From Taeniopygia guttata (Eukaryota > Chordata > Aves > Passeriformes > Estrildidae), in assembly GCF_048771995.1 (NCBI RefSeq), contig NC_133050.1:3112501-3176500 (forward strand): 64,000 bases of DNA, written 5' to 3'. The position numbers and the translations under genes were made by a program. Below are positions 35,601 through 45,715 of the stretch, one piece after another (the stretch's first letter is position 1; each line of letters begins with the position of its first letter). The notes beneath the pieces were generated by a model, which was not told where the DNA came from, ran no database searches, and saw nothing but the letters and a program-made list of their open reading frames with translations.

Positions 35601-38600
35601 AGAAATGCTGCTTTTTCAAAGCAAACCTAATTGGCATCATCTTTGCAGAAACGGCCTCTGGCTTCTGCCTTTATCCATCCTGTGATGACCAAGAAGCAGA
35701 GGATTGACCAAGAGCCCCATGGTATCCAGTCAGCAGCTGGTGGCCACTCTCCTTCTTCCTTGGACCTGCCTTCCACATCCTGCTCAATTTTGAACCTGGC
35801 TCCAAGTGTCAGCTCCATTTCCACGTCCACCTGCCAGCTCCAAGAGAAAGATAAAATTCGGACTCCATCTGGAATCCCAGCGCCTGTCAGGGTGCAGCGG
35901 AAGATTCCCAGCTCCAAAGGTGAGGAAACAGAGTTAGACAGGGTGAAAAAATCCCATCCTTTGGGTTTCGATACAATGCTTGCCATGAGCAAAGCCAAAG
36001 AGATGAGCAGAGAGTGCAGCACCCAAGCAGAAAAGGAGTCACACAATCCAAGTGCAAAGGGTATTAAACTGATGGACCACTTTTAGATATGCTTCCATTT
36101 AATTTTTTACTGGATATCCGTATGGTTTTTTAGTCATATCTAGCCTCCCATCCACCAGCACCTCCAAGTCCTCCCCACCTTCATCCCCAAGCCTGTCTTG
36201 GTGTCAGGGAATGTCCGAAACCCAAAGATGCAGCCCTTTGCACTTGGCCTTGTTGAATCTGATGAGGTTCCAAAGGCCCTACTTCTTGGTCCTTCCAGAT
36301 GGCATCCCATGCCTCTGGTTTTGGCAAACTTGCTGAGGGTGCACCTAATCCATTCTAGAGGATGCACTTGCTGAGGGTGCACTTAGTGTCATTCTAGAGA
36401 TAGCTGAATGCTTGAGCTTACAAACTGGGGAAATCATATAAAAGTAAAATGCATAAAAATATTTTTTCCTAAAAACTTCCCATCCAGCATCACTCCTTTA
36501 CCAGCTTTTAATGACTGTTTCTTTTTAATGCTTTACTCTTTGGATGCTTGGAGATCTGTAAATGATGGACAAATAGAGGCTCAAAAGTCTTGGTACATCC
36601 TTTTGAATCAGCTTCCTTGCCTTCTCCAAACCTCCCATTTGAACTATTTGTTTCTGGTTTTCCCTCTCTTTAGGAGCAAAAGCAGTGGTCAGAGGAGCCC
36701 AGCAAAGCAATTCAGGTCCTGTGCCTGAGAAGAAGAGGATGATGTCTGTGAGACTTGCAGACATTGACTGGAGCGGTTGCGCTGCTGTTTACGGCCGACC
36801 CTACAGGGACAGGGTGATTCATTTACTTGCTCTGAGGGATTACAAGGAGCCAGAGTTACTTGCTCGGCTGCAGAGAGATGGAGTCAGGCAAAAGGACAAG
36901 GATTCCCTTGGAAAAATCCTTCAGGAGGTGAGATCGTGGAGCTTGTGCCAGCACTTCTTCCATCATGCTATTCTGCCGTTCATAATTTTTCTACTTCCAT
37001 GCCTGTTTAAATTAGAGACTTTTCCAATACTCCTTCGAGTTAAGTTCCACTAGGATGACTTTCTCATAGGCTTTCATAACGCACACCCATTGAAAGATGC
37101 AGTAGATCCTTCCTTCCTTTTTAAATATTCCCCATCCACAGAGGCTTTTGCTGAATAATGCAAACATTAATATATCCAATAGGACTAGTTCCTCTTTAGC
37201 TAGGAAAAAGCATTTTGGAACCTAGTCAAAGGACTCAAATTCAACATGGATTCACTTTCAGTTGATCCTACAGTCACTTTAAGGAACTGATTCCCTGAAC
37301 CTGTGAGGTTTGTTGCTGTGTTTGCCCAGGGCAGTGGCAGGGATTTTTCACCCTGAAGACATTCCCGATATAATGAGAGCCACATTTTGCCATCCCAACT
37401 CAAGTAGCCCATTTAGGTTTCTGTAGTTTGCATATATGGGCGTAATGAACATTTGTTTTCCGAAATGTCTGCCTGTAGGTTGCTGACGTGAATGCAAAGG
37501 ATAATTCCTTCAGTCTGAAGGAACATCTGTTTCCAGCCCTTCAGACTGATTGGCCTGGCTACAGCAAAACCGAGAGAGCGAATTTGAAGTTAATACTTTC
37601 TAGGTAAGTTCAGTCTTTTGGGGAAGGAAAAGAGCCTTTTCAGAAGAAAGCCCTGGGAAATGAAGCCTAGGTTCTTAGAATATGCTGAGGCAGCAGGGAC
37701 CTGCCAGGATCCTGGCCCTGCACAGGACACCACAAGAATCACACCAGGTGCCCAAGAGTGCTATCCAAACACTTCCTGAAGCCTTGCTGCAGTGACCACT
37801 GGCCTGGGGAGCCTGTTGCAGTGCTCAAGCACCCTCTGGGGCATGAATGTTTTCCTGATATCCTGCCTAAAGCTCCCTCAACTCAGCTTCATGCTCTTTC
37901 CTGGAGTCCTGGCACTGAAGGTCTGCAAGGAAAGGACTATGGCAGTTGACATTTAGGCCTTGTAACTTGAAATATTGGACCATCCTTACAGAAAAGCAGC
38001 TCCATCTCAGAACCCCACCAGCAGCAGCCAAGCAACATCTCCAGGGCCTTCTGAGAGAGATGCTCCAGCAAGACCTGTTCAGGTATTTTGTGCATTTTTA
38101 ACATTCTGTACACTGTATTAAAGTTTCAGCAGACTTGCTGGTGGTATAAAAGGTGTGATGTGAATGTGCAGGACCAGGCCTAAGCATGGTTTGCCTCAGA
38201 CATTGCAAGTGCTGTGACAGGAAGGCTGTGATGAGAAGAGAGGATCCTGCAGGGGTGGAGCAGCACTGTCCTGAGCCAAATTTCTGCTCTGCCTGAAGAC
38301 TTGAGCTCAGTCCCCACCCTCAACTCATTCCCTGGAGGAGGCCTCAAAGGGCTGGCTCTGCAGGAAAAATCTCCTGTACATAAGAGGCTGCAGCAGGGTG
38401 GGGCAGATGGGGCCCTCTCTCTCTCTTGTCCCTCTGTCTCTCTGTCACTCTCATTGCTGACTCCAGCTCTGCACTATCCACGTGGCTGCACCAACACAGG
38501 AGCTACAGAATGTGATATTTCCTCAGTCCCTGCTCTGCCTCTGTTTCTCCCCTCCCTCACTCTGCCTGGGCACACACGGCTGTCCTGTTTTACTCCATCC

Positions 38601-39432
38601 TCAGTTTGGAAGTTGCTGTGGCTGTGGGGAGCTTGTGGCTCTGTGTTGTGGCTTGTGAGTCAGCAGCTGTGAGAAGGTCCTTGGGAGGAGCTGAGAGATG
38701 ATTGAAGGGCACTGAGCAACAGTGAGGGCTTGTTGGTAACCACTTGTGACACTCTCTTGTACAAATTCAAGGGCTTGTTAGCCAGCAGCTTTTGAGTCTG
38801 CACAGCAGGTAGCTTGCTGGATTTACGACAGCTGCTCCCAAAAGCACAAGAGTTTCCTGACATGTGGCTGCTGTCTTTGTTCATCCTGATGAGAATTCAC
38901 AACCGACCATCACACCCTGTACTCCTGGATTCTAAGAGGGAAGCACTAGTCTCGTTTTTAACACATAAAACTCTAAAACAGCCAGGTGCCTCTTCAGTAA
39001 ATCATGTGGATGTTTGACAGCAAAAGCTGAGTCTGTTCCTGGTGTGTGCAAGCAGAAATTGGGACCCAGATAAAACTCACTGGACCTCCCCTTTGGGGAG
39101 GCTTTGCTGGAGCTGCTGAAGGGAGTGTCTACTTCCCAAAGCCTTTTAGCAGTAGACTTGGAGAAGGACTGGCTAAGTCCTAAGATGAGAAACTAGGAAT
39201 GCAATAGAGCAGATATTTACCTGGAGGTCCTCCATGTTTGACAGCTATTTTTATTTAAAAAACATGTGTTTTCAACCTTTGCCAGTTCACAAATCCTGCT
39301 TTTTTACAATGGGAGCAAAACCTGATCTGGGTCAGAGATTAATGAACTGTTTTGTTATTGTTGTAGAAACGGCCTTGTGCTTCTGGCTTGACCAGTCCTG
39401 CGATGAGCAAGAAGTGGAGGATTGAGCAGTAG
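29684..39432 (+). CDS. ELL2-like: ELL2-like elongation factor with tandemly duplicated exon block (5' end not identified)
   Basis: Related to ELL/ELL2, RNA polymerase II elongation factors of the super elongation complex. Nine exons read in one frame: 29684-29777, 30534-30787, 34037-34161, 34295-34385, 35649-36060, 36674-36927, 37479-37603, 37992-38082 and 39367-39432 (stop TAG). Every splice phase matches; together they encode 503 residues with no internal stop. Exons of 254, 125 and 91 bp occur twice at identical lengths. Each pair carries ELL2 signatures: VPERKRTMPMNPA / VPEKKRMMSVR, RDRVIHLLALKNYKKSELL / RDRVIHLLALRDYKEPELL, DKxSLGKILQEV, and DWPGYSE / DWPGYSK. The exon at 35649-36060 fuses the last exon of block 1 (KRPLAS...KKQRID) to a second copy of the exon that precedes the block (SKAKEMSRECSTQAEKES). 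The last exon stops after KKWRIEQ, so no C-terminal occludin-like domain is joined. N-terminal exons upstream of 29684 are not identified. Weakest splice sites: GTGTGA after 30787 and GTATTA after 36060. It could be a functional novel isoform or a young pseudogene. Confidence 0.75.
29880..30240 (-). mobile_element. CR1 internal fragment, antisense (in block copy 1)
   Basis: Carries CTCATCCACCAGCACCCCCA and TTGGCCTTGTTGAATCTGAT, both characteristic of the CR1 region upstream of the 3' tail, read antisense. The same fragment in the same position is found at 36140-36385 before the duplicate exon. Confidence 0.8.
30869..32279. mobile_element. Solo LTR, 1.41 kb, with 5-bp target duplication
   Basis: Bounded by TGTTATGGTTTGAC at 30869 and GTCAAACCATGACA ending 32279, giving TG...CA with about 14-bp imperfect inverted termini. 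GAAGC flanks both sides (30864-30868 and 32280-32284), a 5-bp target-site duplication. The interior is AT-rich for the first kilobase (T run at 31081-31096) and GC-rich near 31800-32110. It lies in the ELL2-like intron between 30787 and 34037 and is absent from the corresponding intron of copy 2, so it inserted after the duplication or was lost from copy 2. Confidence 0.75.
36140..36385 (-). mobile_element. CR1 internal fragment, antisense (in block copy 2)
   Basis: CCCATCCACCAGCACCTCCA and TTGGCCTTGTTGAATCTGAT match the fragment at 29880-30240. It sits in the matching intron before exon 36674-36927. Shared insertion shows the CR1 predates the block duplication. Confidence 0.8.
37690..37930 (-). 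mobile_element. CR1 3' region, antisense
   Basis: GGATCCTGGCCCTGCACAGG and GGGGAGCCTGTTGCAGTGCT resemble antisense CR1. It is found only in the copy 2 intron between 37603 and 37992; the matching copy 1 intron (34162-34294) lacks it. Confidence 0.7.
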
Positions 39433-40007
39433 CTCAGTTACCTCCAGGCAGAACCTGGTGGCCACTCTTCTTCCTGGGTGCTGGCTGTGACATCCCGTTC
39501 TACTTCCTACCTGTCTGCAAATGTCGGCTCCATTTCCCCTGCACCCTTTAGGTTCAAGAAAGACACAAATTTCTGAGTTCTACCATGACAGCACTCGTGT
39601 GTTGAAGACTACCATGTCAAAAAAGATGTGAAGAGAATTCAGGAGGCTGAAGCAGTAGTGTCCCTTGAATCTCCATGAAGGTACCAATGTGCAGCTTTTC
39701 CTAACTCCAGTGTGGATAACGATGGAGTAAAGATTCGATGATTAAGAGAAGCCTCTGCATGAATTAAGGTGCAAGAAAGACCATATTCCAGAGTCAATAG
39801 TACAGACATTCTTTAATAGTAAATGTCAGCTAAGGAGGTAGAAAGCTAAAGGAGGAGATGGGCCAGGTGGGGAGAAGTGCTGAGATGAACACCGAAGTGG
39901 GTTAGGCCCGGATGGGCCCTCCCTTCCTGCAGTGCAGCTGCACAGGCTCAGCTGCAGCAGTGCTGCTGCATCCCCTCATCGTATTTGCAGTGCAGGAGGG
40001 GAGGGAG

Positions 40008-40029
40008 AAATGTGTGTGTGTGTGTGTGG
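40008..40029. repeat. TG microsatellite
   Basis: About 10 TG dinucleotides. Confidence 0.9.
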
Positions 40030-41028
40030 TATAAAACACTGGAAATTGCTCCCAGCTTGTCTCAGAGCAGTGGTGTTGGCAAGGGCAGTCAGGCCTCCTG
40101 CAGCTCTGGGGCTCTGGGGCAGCTGTGGCCTTTGGAGCAGGCAGGGCCCTGGGCCCCACTGGGTGCAGCCAGGGATGCTCTGTGGAAGGCTGAGGGCAAG
40201 CCTGGCCCTGCAGGGGAGCAGTGCAGTGAGGCCTGTGCTCGGGCTCTTGCTAGCAAATGTCACTGGGCAGAGGCCAGTAGTCGAAGCTACTGCTTCTCGG
40301 GAACCTCCCAAAATGTTGACAGGCATCTGTAGTTTTATTTTCAAACTTATCCTGCACACCAGTCAGGTGCATCTGGCCTGGGATGCATCCCTGGCATATG
40401 TTGTTGTCTGTCCTTGCACTGAATTTTAACTTGTTAAAGATTTATTCCTTGTAAATATTTATCTCAGGATGGTTTGAAGTGTTTATTCCCATGTGGAATG
40501 AGTTTTTGTCATTGCAAAGAGAACCGATCTTCAGGCCCAGAGGAGCAGAAGCTTTGGTGTGACAGTGTTTGGATGTGGCATCTATTATTCTCATTGCCAC
40601 TTCATCTTGGATTTGTATCATGAGCTTGATAAACCTCACACCTGTTGATTTGAGGGAGAAGGGATTGAAGAAGGCTTGACTCCCTTCAGTGGCTTTAAGT
40701 GTTAATGAGTCTTGCCCTCTTTAGGAGCTGCTGTGCTTTGGGTTGTTGTTGTTGTTGTGGTTTCAGACTTGTCTAGAGTTTGTTCTTGGGTCTGTAATAC
40801 AACAGGCTCAGTTTGCAAATTTCCCAGAAGGATGGTGGCTCACAGAGAAAAATACCTCCAAAGTCAAACTGAGAGTAATTTTATTTTTTTACATGAATAA
40901 AACCAGACTGGCCTGGCTTGGTAACCTCTGAGTCTGCCTCAAGGCTATTTTAAAGAAAAGGTCATGAAATTCTAAACTCTGAATGAATGTTGACATGCCC
41001 TAATTTTCTTTTGATTTCTCCTTCCTAG

Positions 41029-41160
41029 GGTAGCCCCAGCTACTCTGAGATGTGGAGCAGATGCCAGTACCTCCACAAAAAGCTGTCCCACATTCAGCAA
41101 TGAGTATCTGAATTTGGCAAGCAGCAAGTGGAGTCCTGGCACCAGCTGTCTACTTCAGCA
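41029..41160 (+). pseudogene. Terminal ELL-type exon remnant with premature stop
   Basis: After CTCCTTCCTAG (acceptor) the frame reads GSPSYSEMWSRCQYLHKKLS then HIQQ and TGA at 41101-41103. This matches the last exon of ELL2, whose occludin/ELL C-terminal domain ends with a YRCEYLHNKLAHIK segment. Past the stop the same frame continues VSEFGKQQVESW, which still resembles the ELL2 C terminus, so the TGA is a premature stop. The preceding C-terminal exons are not recognised between 39433 and 41028. The fused gene therefore has a remnant, not a working, C-terminal domain. Confidence 0.65.
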
Positions 41161-41199
41161 AGGAAACATCTATGAACTCGGGCTGTTTTATTTTAAAAG

Positions 41200-41450
41200 A
41201 AGATTAAGCTTTTAGGATTCTTCAAGTTAGGATTGAGTAGATGATTATTTGTTAAAAACATAGGATTAGTTAGTCTAAGATTACAGAATTTAGTATTGAA
41301 CTTCAGCAATAAAGAAGTTGCATTCTTGTTAACTCCTTCTCTTATTGTCACTTCTCTCCAAATAAGTATTTTTTCCCATACCGGTTGGGGGATGGGCCAA
41401 TTAAATCTACTTTCTAAAAAAACCACTAATTTTACCCTAAACCAACCATT
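41200..41450 (+). mobile_element. LTR 3' part of a betaretrovirus-like (ERVK) element
   Basis: AT-rich sequence with AGCAATAAAGAAG (polyadenylation signal, near 41308), ending just before a lysine-type primer-binding site at 41450. The 5' end is not defined. Confidence 0.5.
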
Positions 41451-41468
41451 TTTGGCACCCAATGTGAG
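41451..41468 (+). other. Primer-binding site resembling tRNA-Lys(1,2)
   Basis: TGGCACCCAATGTGAGGC differs from the tRNA-Lys1,2 site TGGCGCCCAACGTGGGGC at three positions, all G-to-A or C-to-T, two of them at CpG sites. This fits decay of an old ERVK-type site. No gag follows. Confidence 0.55.
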
Positions 41469-42039
41469 GCCCAAGAAAGAAGAAAAACCTGTAATGATTG
41501 CATTTTGGTTGTGCTTACTCTGTAGTGGCACAAAGCAGTCAGTAACGATGTTACTTGAAGTGGTAATGTCTCTCGGGGTGGGGGGCTTCATGTATTTCTA
41601 GTCCCAAGGCTTTTTTGAAGTTGTAATAACTTCCTAGGCACTAGGATTATTTTCTTATCTGAAAACAGCTCCACTATTGTTCTAATCCATAGCTTTTCCA
41701 GTAGAGGGGCATGAGTTTGAATAGCTATTGTGCTAGGCTCAGTAATAATAATTTAGAGGGAGTTTACAAAAGTACTGAAGTCTGTTCAAGATATATTTGG
41801 TTTATAGTTTCTCCATCCTACCCTATGTCCCAGTTCCAGTAGCATGTTTTGGGGGTTTATTAGAAATTACACACAGTTTATTAGATGAAAAACAAGGGAT
41901 GAATCTTTCCAGCCTTTCCTTTCCTTCTTCTCCTTTGAATCTGTTAAGTCTCTTTTTGAAAAGGTTCAGTTTCCCCTGAATGTTAAAGAGACCACTTTCC
42001 TCGTATTTAATCTAGTAAACTTCCTCTATATAGTCTACA

Positions 42040-42563
42040 GCTCCTCTAGACTGAGGGCTACGATGTCAGAGTATAATAAATAAAAAGGTCTTTGCTCATC
42101 AAAACGAGCATCGAAAGAGATAAGAATTTGAACTGAGTAGGGAATCTCAAGATGTGTGAGGTGAAAGAGAAAGGTGGGGAAACAGCAAGTATTCTGCTTA
42201 AGAATTGTGCAGATGCAAGTAGCATAGAAGACTGTGTAACTAATTATATACAAGTTAACTTTTAGGCCAAGGACAATCTGCAAGGAAGATGAGGAGCCTT
42301 CATTCCTATGACCACCAAGGGCAGAAAAAAGACCCCCTAGCACCCAATTGCACCGGCGCAGAGTGCATCGACAGAAAATACATCAACTGGAAAAAAAAAG
42401 GGACTATAAAAACAAAAAGGTCAAAGGGGGAAGGTGCGCCGTGGCAGAGCAGAGACTCCCCGGCCGCCCAGCGTTGTTCTTTTGCTTAATACTGCTTGCT
42501 TAATAAATTCTTGTTAATTGATTTATCTATAATTAGCCTCCACAATTGAATTTGTCCATAACA
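42040..42563 (+). mobile_element. 5' LTR of a class I ERV (approximate 5' end)
   Basis: GGGACTATAAAAACAAAAAG (TATA, about 42403) and GCTTAATAAATTC (polyadenylation signal, about 42500) are followed by an AT-rich U5 ending CATAACA before a histidine-type primer-binding site. The left boundary is uncertain. Confidence 0.6.
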
Positions 42564-42569
42564 AATTTG

Positions 42570-42587
42570 GTGCCGTGACTTGGATAA
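42570..42587 (+). other. Primer-binding site, tRNA-His type
   Basis: TGGTGCCGTGACTTGGAT matches the complement of the tRNA-His 3' end with one mismatch (T for C at position 14). Histidine priming is typical of HERV-H-like class I elements. Confidence 0.7.
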
Positions 42588-42938
42588 GGGCGACCGGGTG
42601 GGAATTCCTAATCAGGGAGGCGTCCTGCTGCCTCTGCAGCAGCCCTGGTGCAGGCTTTTCCTTCCCGGACCCTTACTGACGAACCTAAATTTGGTATTAA
42701 GCAAAAGGTAACCCCGTAATCTTTGTGCATGAAGCCCAGGCGAAGACACAGGACAGCATGAGTCTAAAAGTGGGGATCCGCTCAGTTGGGGTTGGGATCC
42801 CAGGACATAACGTATGAGACGTCCTTTTAGGACGAGGCAAGTGCGGACCTCTAAGTAGTGCAGTTTCCAGACCCCGAGAGGGGCTGGGCTGCGAACAGGG
42901 GGCCGCGAGTGTGTGTGTGCGTGAAGGTGTCCTGGAAG

Positions 42939-43680
42939 ATGGGAGAGAGGAAAAGCAAGCCCTCTGCTTCCATGGGGAGGGGGACCCCGCTGAAGCTTCC
43001 CCAGATACCCCCTGACAGTCTGTTAGGTCTAATGATAAAATCTTGGGATGAATATCCTTCAAGAAAAGGGAAGGATAAGGCAAAAATGATACATTATTGT
43101 ATAAAAGTATGGGGAGGGAAACAAATCCATAGTGATAATTTATTTTGGCCAGTGTTTGGAAGCTTTGAGGACTGGATTTACCAGGCATTAAACATTTATG
43201 TAAACTCTAAAGAACCTTTTGATATGGAAGAGAGCAAGTATGCTGCTCTCTGGATAGTGGGGGAAACAAGAGCAAAACTTTTTGCCTTAAGCACCCAGGG
43301 AGGGAAAAAGAAAAATAAAAAGCCTGAGGAAGTTCCAACTGCACCCCCTCTACCATACGTACCTCCCCCTCCTCCACCCCCACCAGCACCACCTGCAGTC
43401 TACCCCAATTTGGATCAAGGGGGAGATTTTGATAACTAAGAGATAAAAATCCCAGAGCCGGTCCCTGAGAAAAATCACCACGTTACTCGTAGTCTAACAA
43501 GGGGGGAAAGAGAAAGGGAAGGGCAAGCTCTGTATCTATTAAGGGAAGTAGCTTTGGGAATAATCCCTAACCCCAGTGCTGGTCAGCAGGGACAACCAGC
43601 CGAAATTCCGGGAATAGGTTATGTGGAGGTACCTCTTAACTCAGGAGATGTGAGGGAGTTCAAGAAAGAAATGGGAGCAT
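42939..43680 (+). mobile_element. Class I ERV gag fragment (matrix region, one in-frame stop)
   Basis: Begins MGERKSKPSAS at 42939, with glycine at position 2 as in myristoylated matrix proteins. It continues with a helical matrix-like region containing several tryptophans (FWPVFGSFEDW near 43141-43173) and a proline-rich segment near 43330-43400. A TAA lies at 43437-43439, after which the same frame resumes and reaches a capsid-entry-like EIPGIGYVEVPL near 43602-43637. The frame ends soon after an abrupt change of sequence type at about 43680. Non-functional. Confidence 0.65.
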
Positions 43681-44325
43681 ATGGGCCAAATCTTAAAGGA
43701 ATTTTCTGACCCTATAGCCTGGGACTTCCCATGTGAACAAATTCAGAATCCAGCTGAGGTGGCAGAGTACCTGAAAGAGAAATGCCATGGTAAGTCTAAG
43801 GAGAAAAAGATCATTGCAGCGTTCTGGGCCCTGGCATATGCTTATCGCACCCTGCTAGATACTGTAGGGCAGCAGACAGAGGAAGGGGGGCAGGGAGATA
43901 AATCAGCAGCTATCCCAGTCACTCAGGCTGCAGCCAACAGCCCAAGCTCAAAGCCAGCAGCTAAACCAGACTGTGAGCCTAAGCTAGGAGCTAAACCAGA
44001 CTGTAAGCCTCAAACAGTGGCTGTTGCTACGAGCACAATGGGCCAGTGATATCTCAGGCCATCAGGGCAGAGATGGCACCTGTAAGTGGGCACAAGACCA
44101 AGGGGTGGATCTAACCATGGACAGTATTTCTCAGGTGATCCATGACTGTGAAGCGTGTACTGTGATCAAGGAGGCCAAGCGAGTGAAGCCCCTGTGGTAT
44201 GGTGGGCGGTGGTCCAAGTACAAGTATGGGGAGGCCTGGCAGATTGACTACATCACACTGCCCCAGACACGCCAAGGCAAGCGCCATGTGCTCACAATGG
44301 TAAAAGCCACCACAGGATGGCTGGA
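43681..44325 (+). mobile_element. Second ERV: gag N-terminal piece joined to integrase piece
   Basis: From about 43681 a different frame (MGQILKEFSDPIAWDF start) reads a short gag-like helical segment and then a repetitive Lys/Pro/Ala stretch. At about 44045-44055 it switches to integrase: a GHQGRDG block, a CEAC zinc-finger pair (near 44145) and WQIDYITLPQ (near 44238), which carries the first catalytic aspartate. Protease, RT and RNase H are deleted. Sequence style differs from the class I gag upstream, so a junction between two ERV families lies near 43680. Confidence 0.6.
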
Positions 44326-44505
44326 AAAAGTTCTTTATAGAAAGGGTTGTCCAGCCCTGAAACAGAATGCCCAAGGCAGTGGTGGCACCCCCATCTTGGC
44401 GTGGGGATTTAAAAGCCATGTGGATATGGCACTTGGGGACATGAGTTAGTGGTGGAATTGGTTGCACTCAATCTTTTCCAACCCAAATAATTCTATGATT
44501 TTACA
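44326..44505 (+). mobile_element. CR1 3' end fused to the ERV piece
   Basis: TTCTTTATAGAAAGGGTTGT starts a typical CR1 3' segment (compare the usual TTCTTCACGGAAAGGGTGGT). It continues through GGTGGCACCCCCATC, GGCACTTGGGGACATGAGTT and ends TCTTTTCCAACCCAAATAAT then TTCTATGATTTT. It interrupts the integrase frame. Confidence 0.75.
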
Positions 44506-45534
44506 TTTAGCAGAGAATGTTTACTGTTAGACCTGGAATCTCAGACATTCCCACAGCAGTAATCCAAATGGAGATGTGTAATTAGTAGCATGAGTTGTGG
44601 AGACTTCTGAGGCGGGGAAGATGATCTTTAGAATCATGGTATTTGAAACTTTGGAGACTTATGCTTGGATATTTCTTTGACTGCCAGCTCATGGAAACAT
44701 TATCTATGGGATCTGTCTCACCGTTTTAAGAGTAACTGTATAAGAGGAAAAAACAACAAAAACCAAAAGAAAGCAAGAAACCAGAACACTGCTAGAGAAC
44801 TAAACCTGCTCTGTATGATTGCTTAACTTTGCTAACTTCTGGCAGCTTGAATATTTCCCTTAATCAGAGAGAGCTGATAGGAATGGACAAGAAAAAACAG
44901 ACCCTTCCATATCTGTGGGCATGAACATTGCTGTCCACAAATAAGTGTTCAGGTTAAGACTACCCAGAGACAAGCAGCATTGCATAAGAAGCCGAACAAA
45001 TACCAAAAACATTTCCTTGGTACTGGAAGCAAAAATGTCTTGAGAAGGAAAATGTAATAGCATCCTACTAATAGTAATTTGCATGTTAGTTAATTTACTT
45101 GTACTAAAAATGATGCCAGTCACATGCAGCCCTGCCTCCCTGGGAGGATGGAGCACTGGAGGGAGTGGGGGTGTGGTAATTAGCCAAGTTTTCCTTGGTA
45201 TTCAGACTGACCCCATTGCTCCGTGTTCTCCTTCTGCTTCTAGGATGGTGCACCGATTCAGACAACTGGATTCAAAGGTACTTCTGTCCCAGATTGCTCC
45301 GGGGAATGTGATTCTCTCTGGTAAAGCAGGGGGTGTGCCATGGCAAGGAAAATGAGCCTCCCAGAGTCGTGTGCAGTCTGTGTCACTGTCACCAGGGCCC
45401 CATTTTAATTGAGCTTTTTTACCATGCTCTTTTGATTCCACAGATAGGAGTGTGTAGGGCGTGTAGTGATTAGGACAGAAGGGAATGGTTTTGAACTGAG
45501 AGTAGGATTAGATGGGATAATGGGAAAAAATTCT
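44506..45534. other. No gene recognised
   Basis: AT-balanced sequence with no domain-bearing frame and no repeat boundary. Confidence 0.4.
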
Positions 45535-45715
45535 TGGCTGTGAGTTTGGGCCCACCCTGGCACAGGGTACCCAGAGAAGCTGTGGCTGCCCCTGGATCCC
45601 TGGAAGTATCAAAAGCCAGGCTGGATGGGGTTGGAGCAGCCAACAATGAGCTGTGAGGTCCCTTCCAAGCCACAAGAGCTTTATATGATGCAGGAAAATG
45701 AAACAAAGACACTTG
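45535..45715 (+). mobile_element. CR1 3' fragment
   Basis: GCACAGGGTACCCAGAGAAG, CCTGGATCCCTGGAAGTATC and GAGGTCCCTTCCAAGCCA follow the CR1 3' order on the plus strand. Confidence 0.7.

Larger units (their letters stand above)
29830..35920 (+). repeat. Duplicated ELL2-like genomic block, copy 1
   Basis: Contains CR1 sequence (29880-30240), exons 30534-30787, 34037-34161, 34295-34385 and the first half of 35649-36060, with their introns. It is homologous to 35930-39500 including introns (for example GCTTGAGCTTACAAACTGG near 30270 and 36412; GTTCCTGGTGTGT near 35345 and 39037). It is about 2.5 kb longer than copy 2, largely from the LTR at 30869-32279 and further sequence in that intron. Confidence 0.8.
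35930..39500 (+). repeat. Duplicated ELL2-like genomic block, copy 2
   Basis: Homologous to 29830-35920 including introns. Its exons keep the same lengths and phases as copy 1, but its last exon has an in-frame TAG at 39430-39432 where copy 1 reads on through KKQRIDQEP. Confidence 0.8.
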
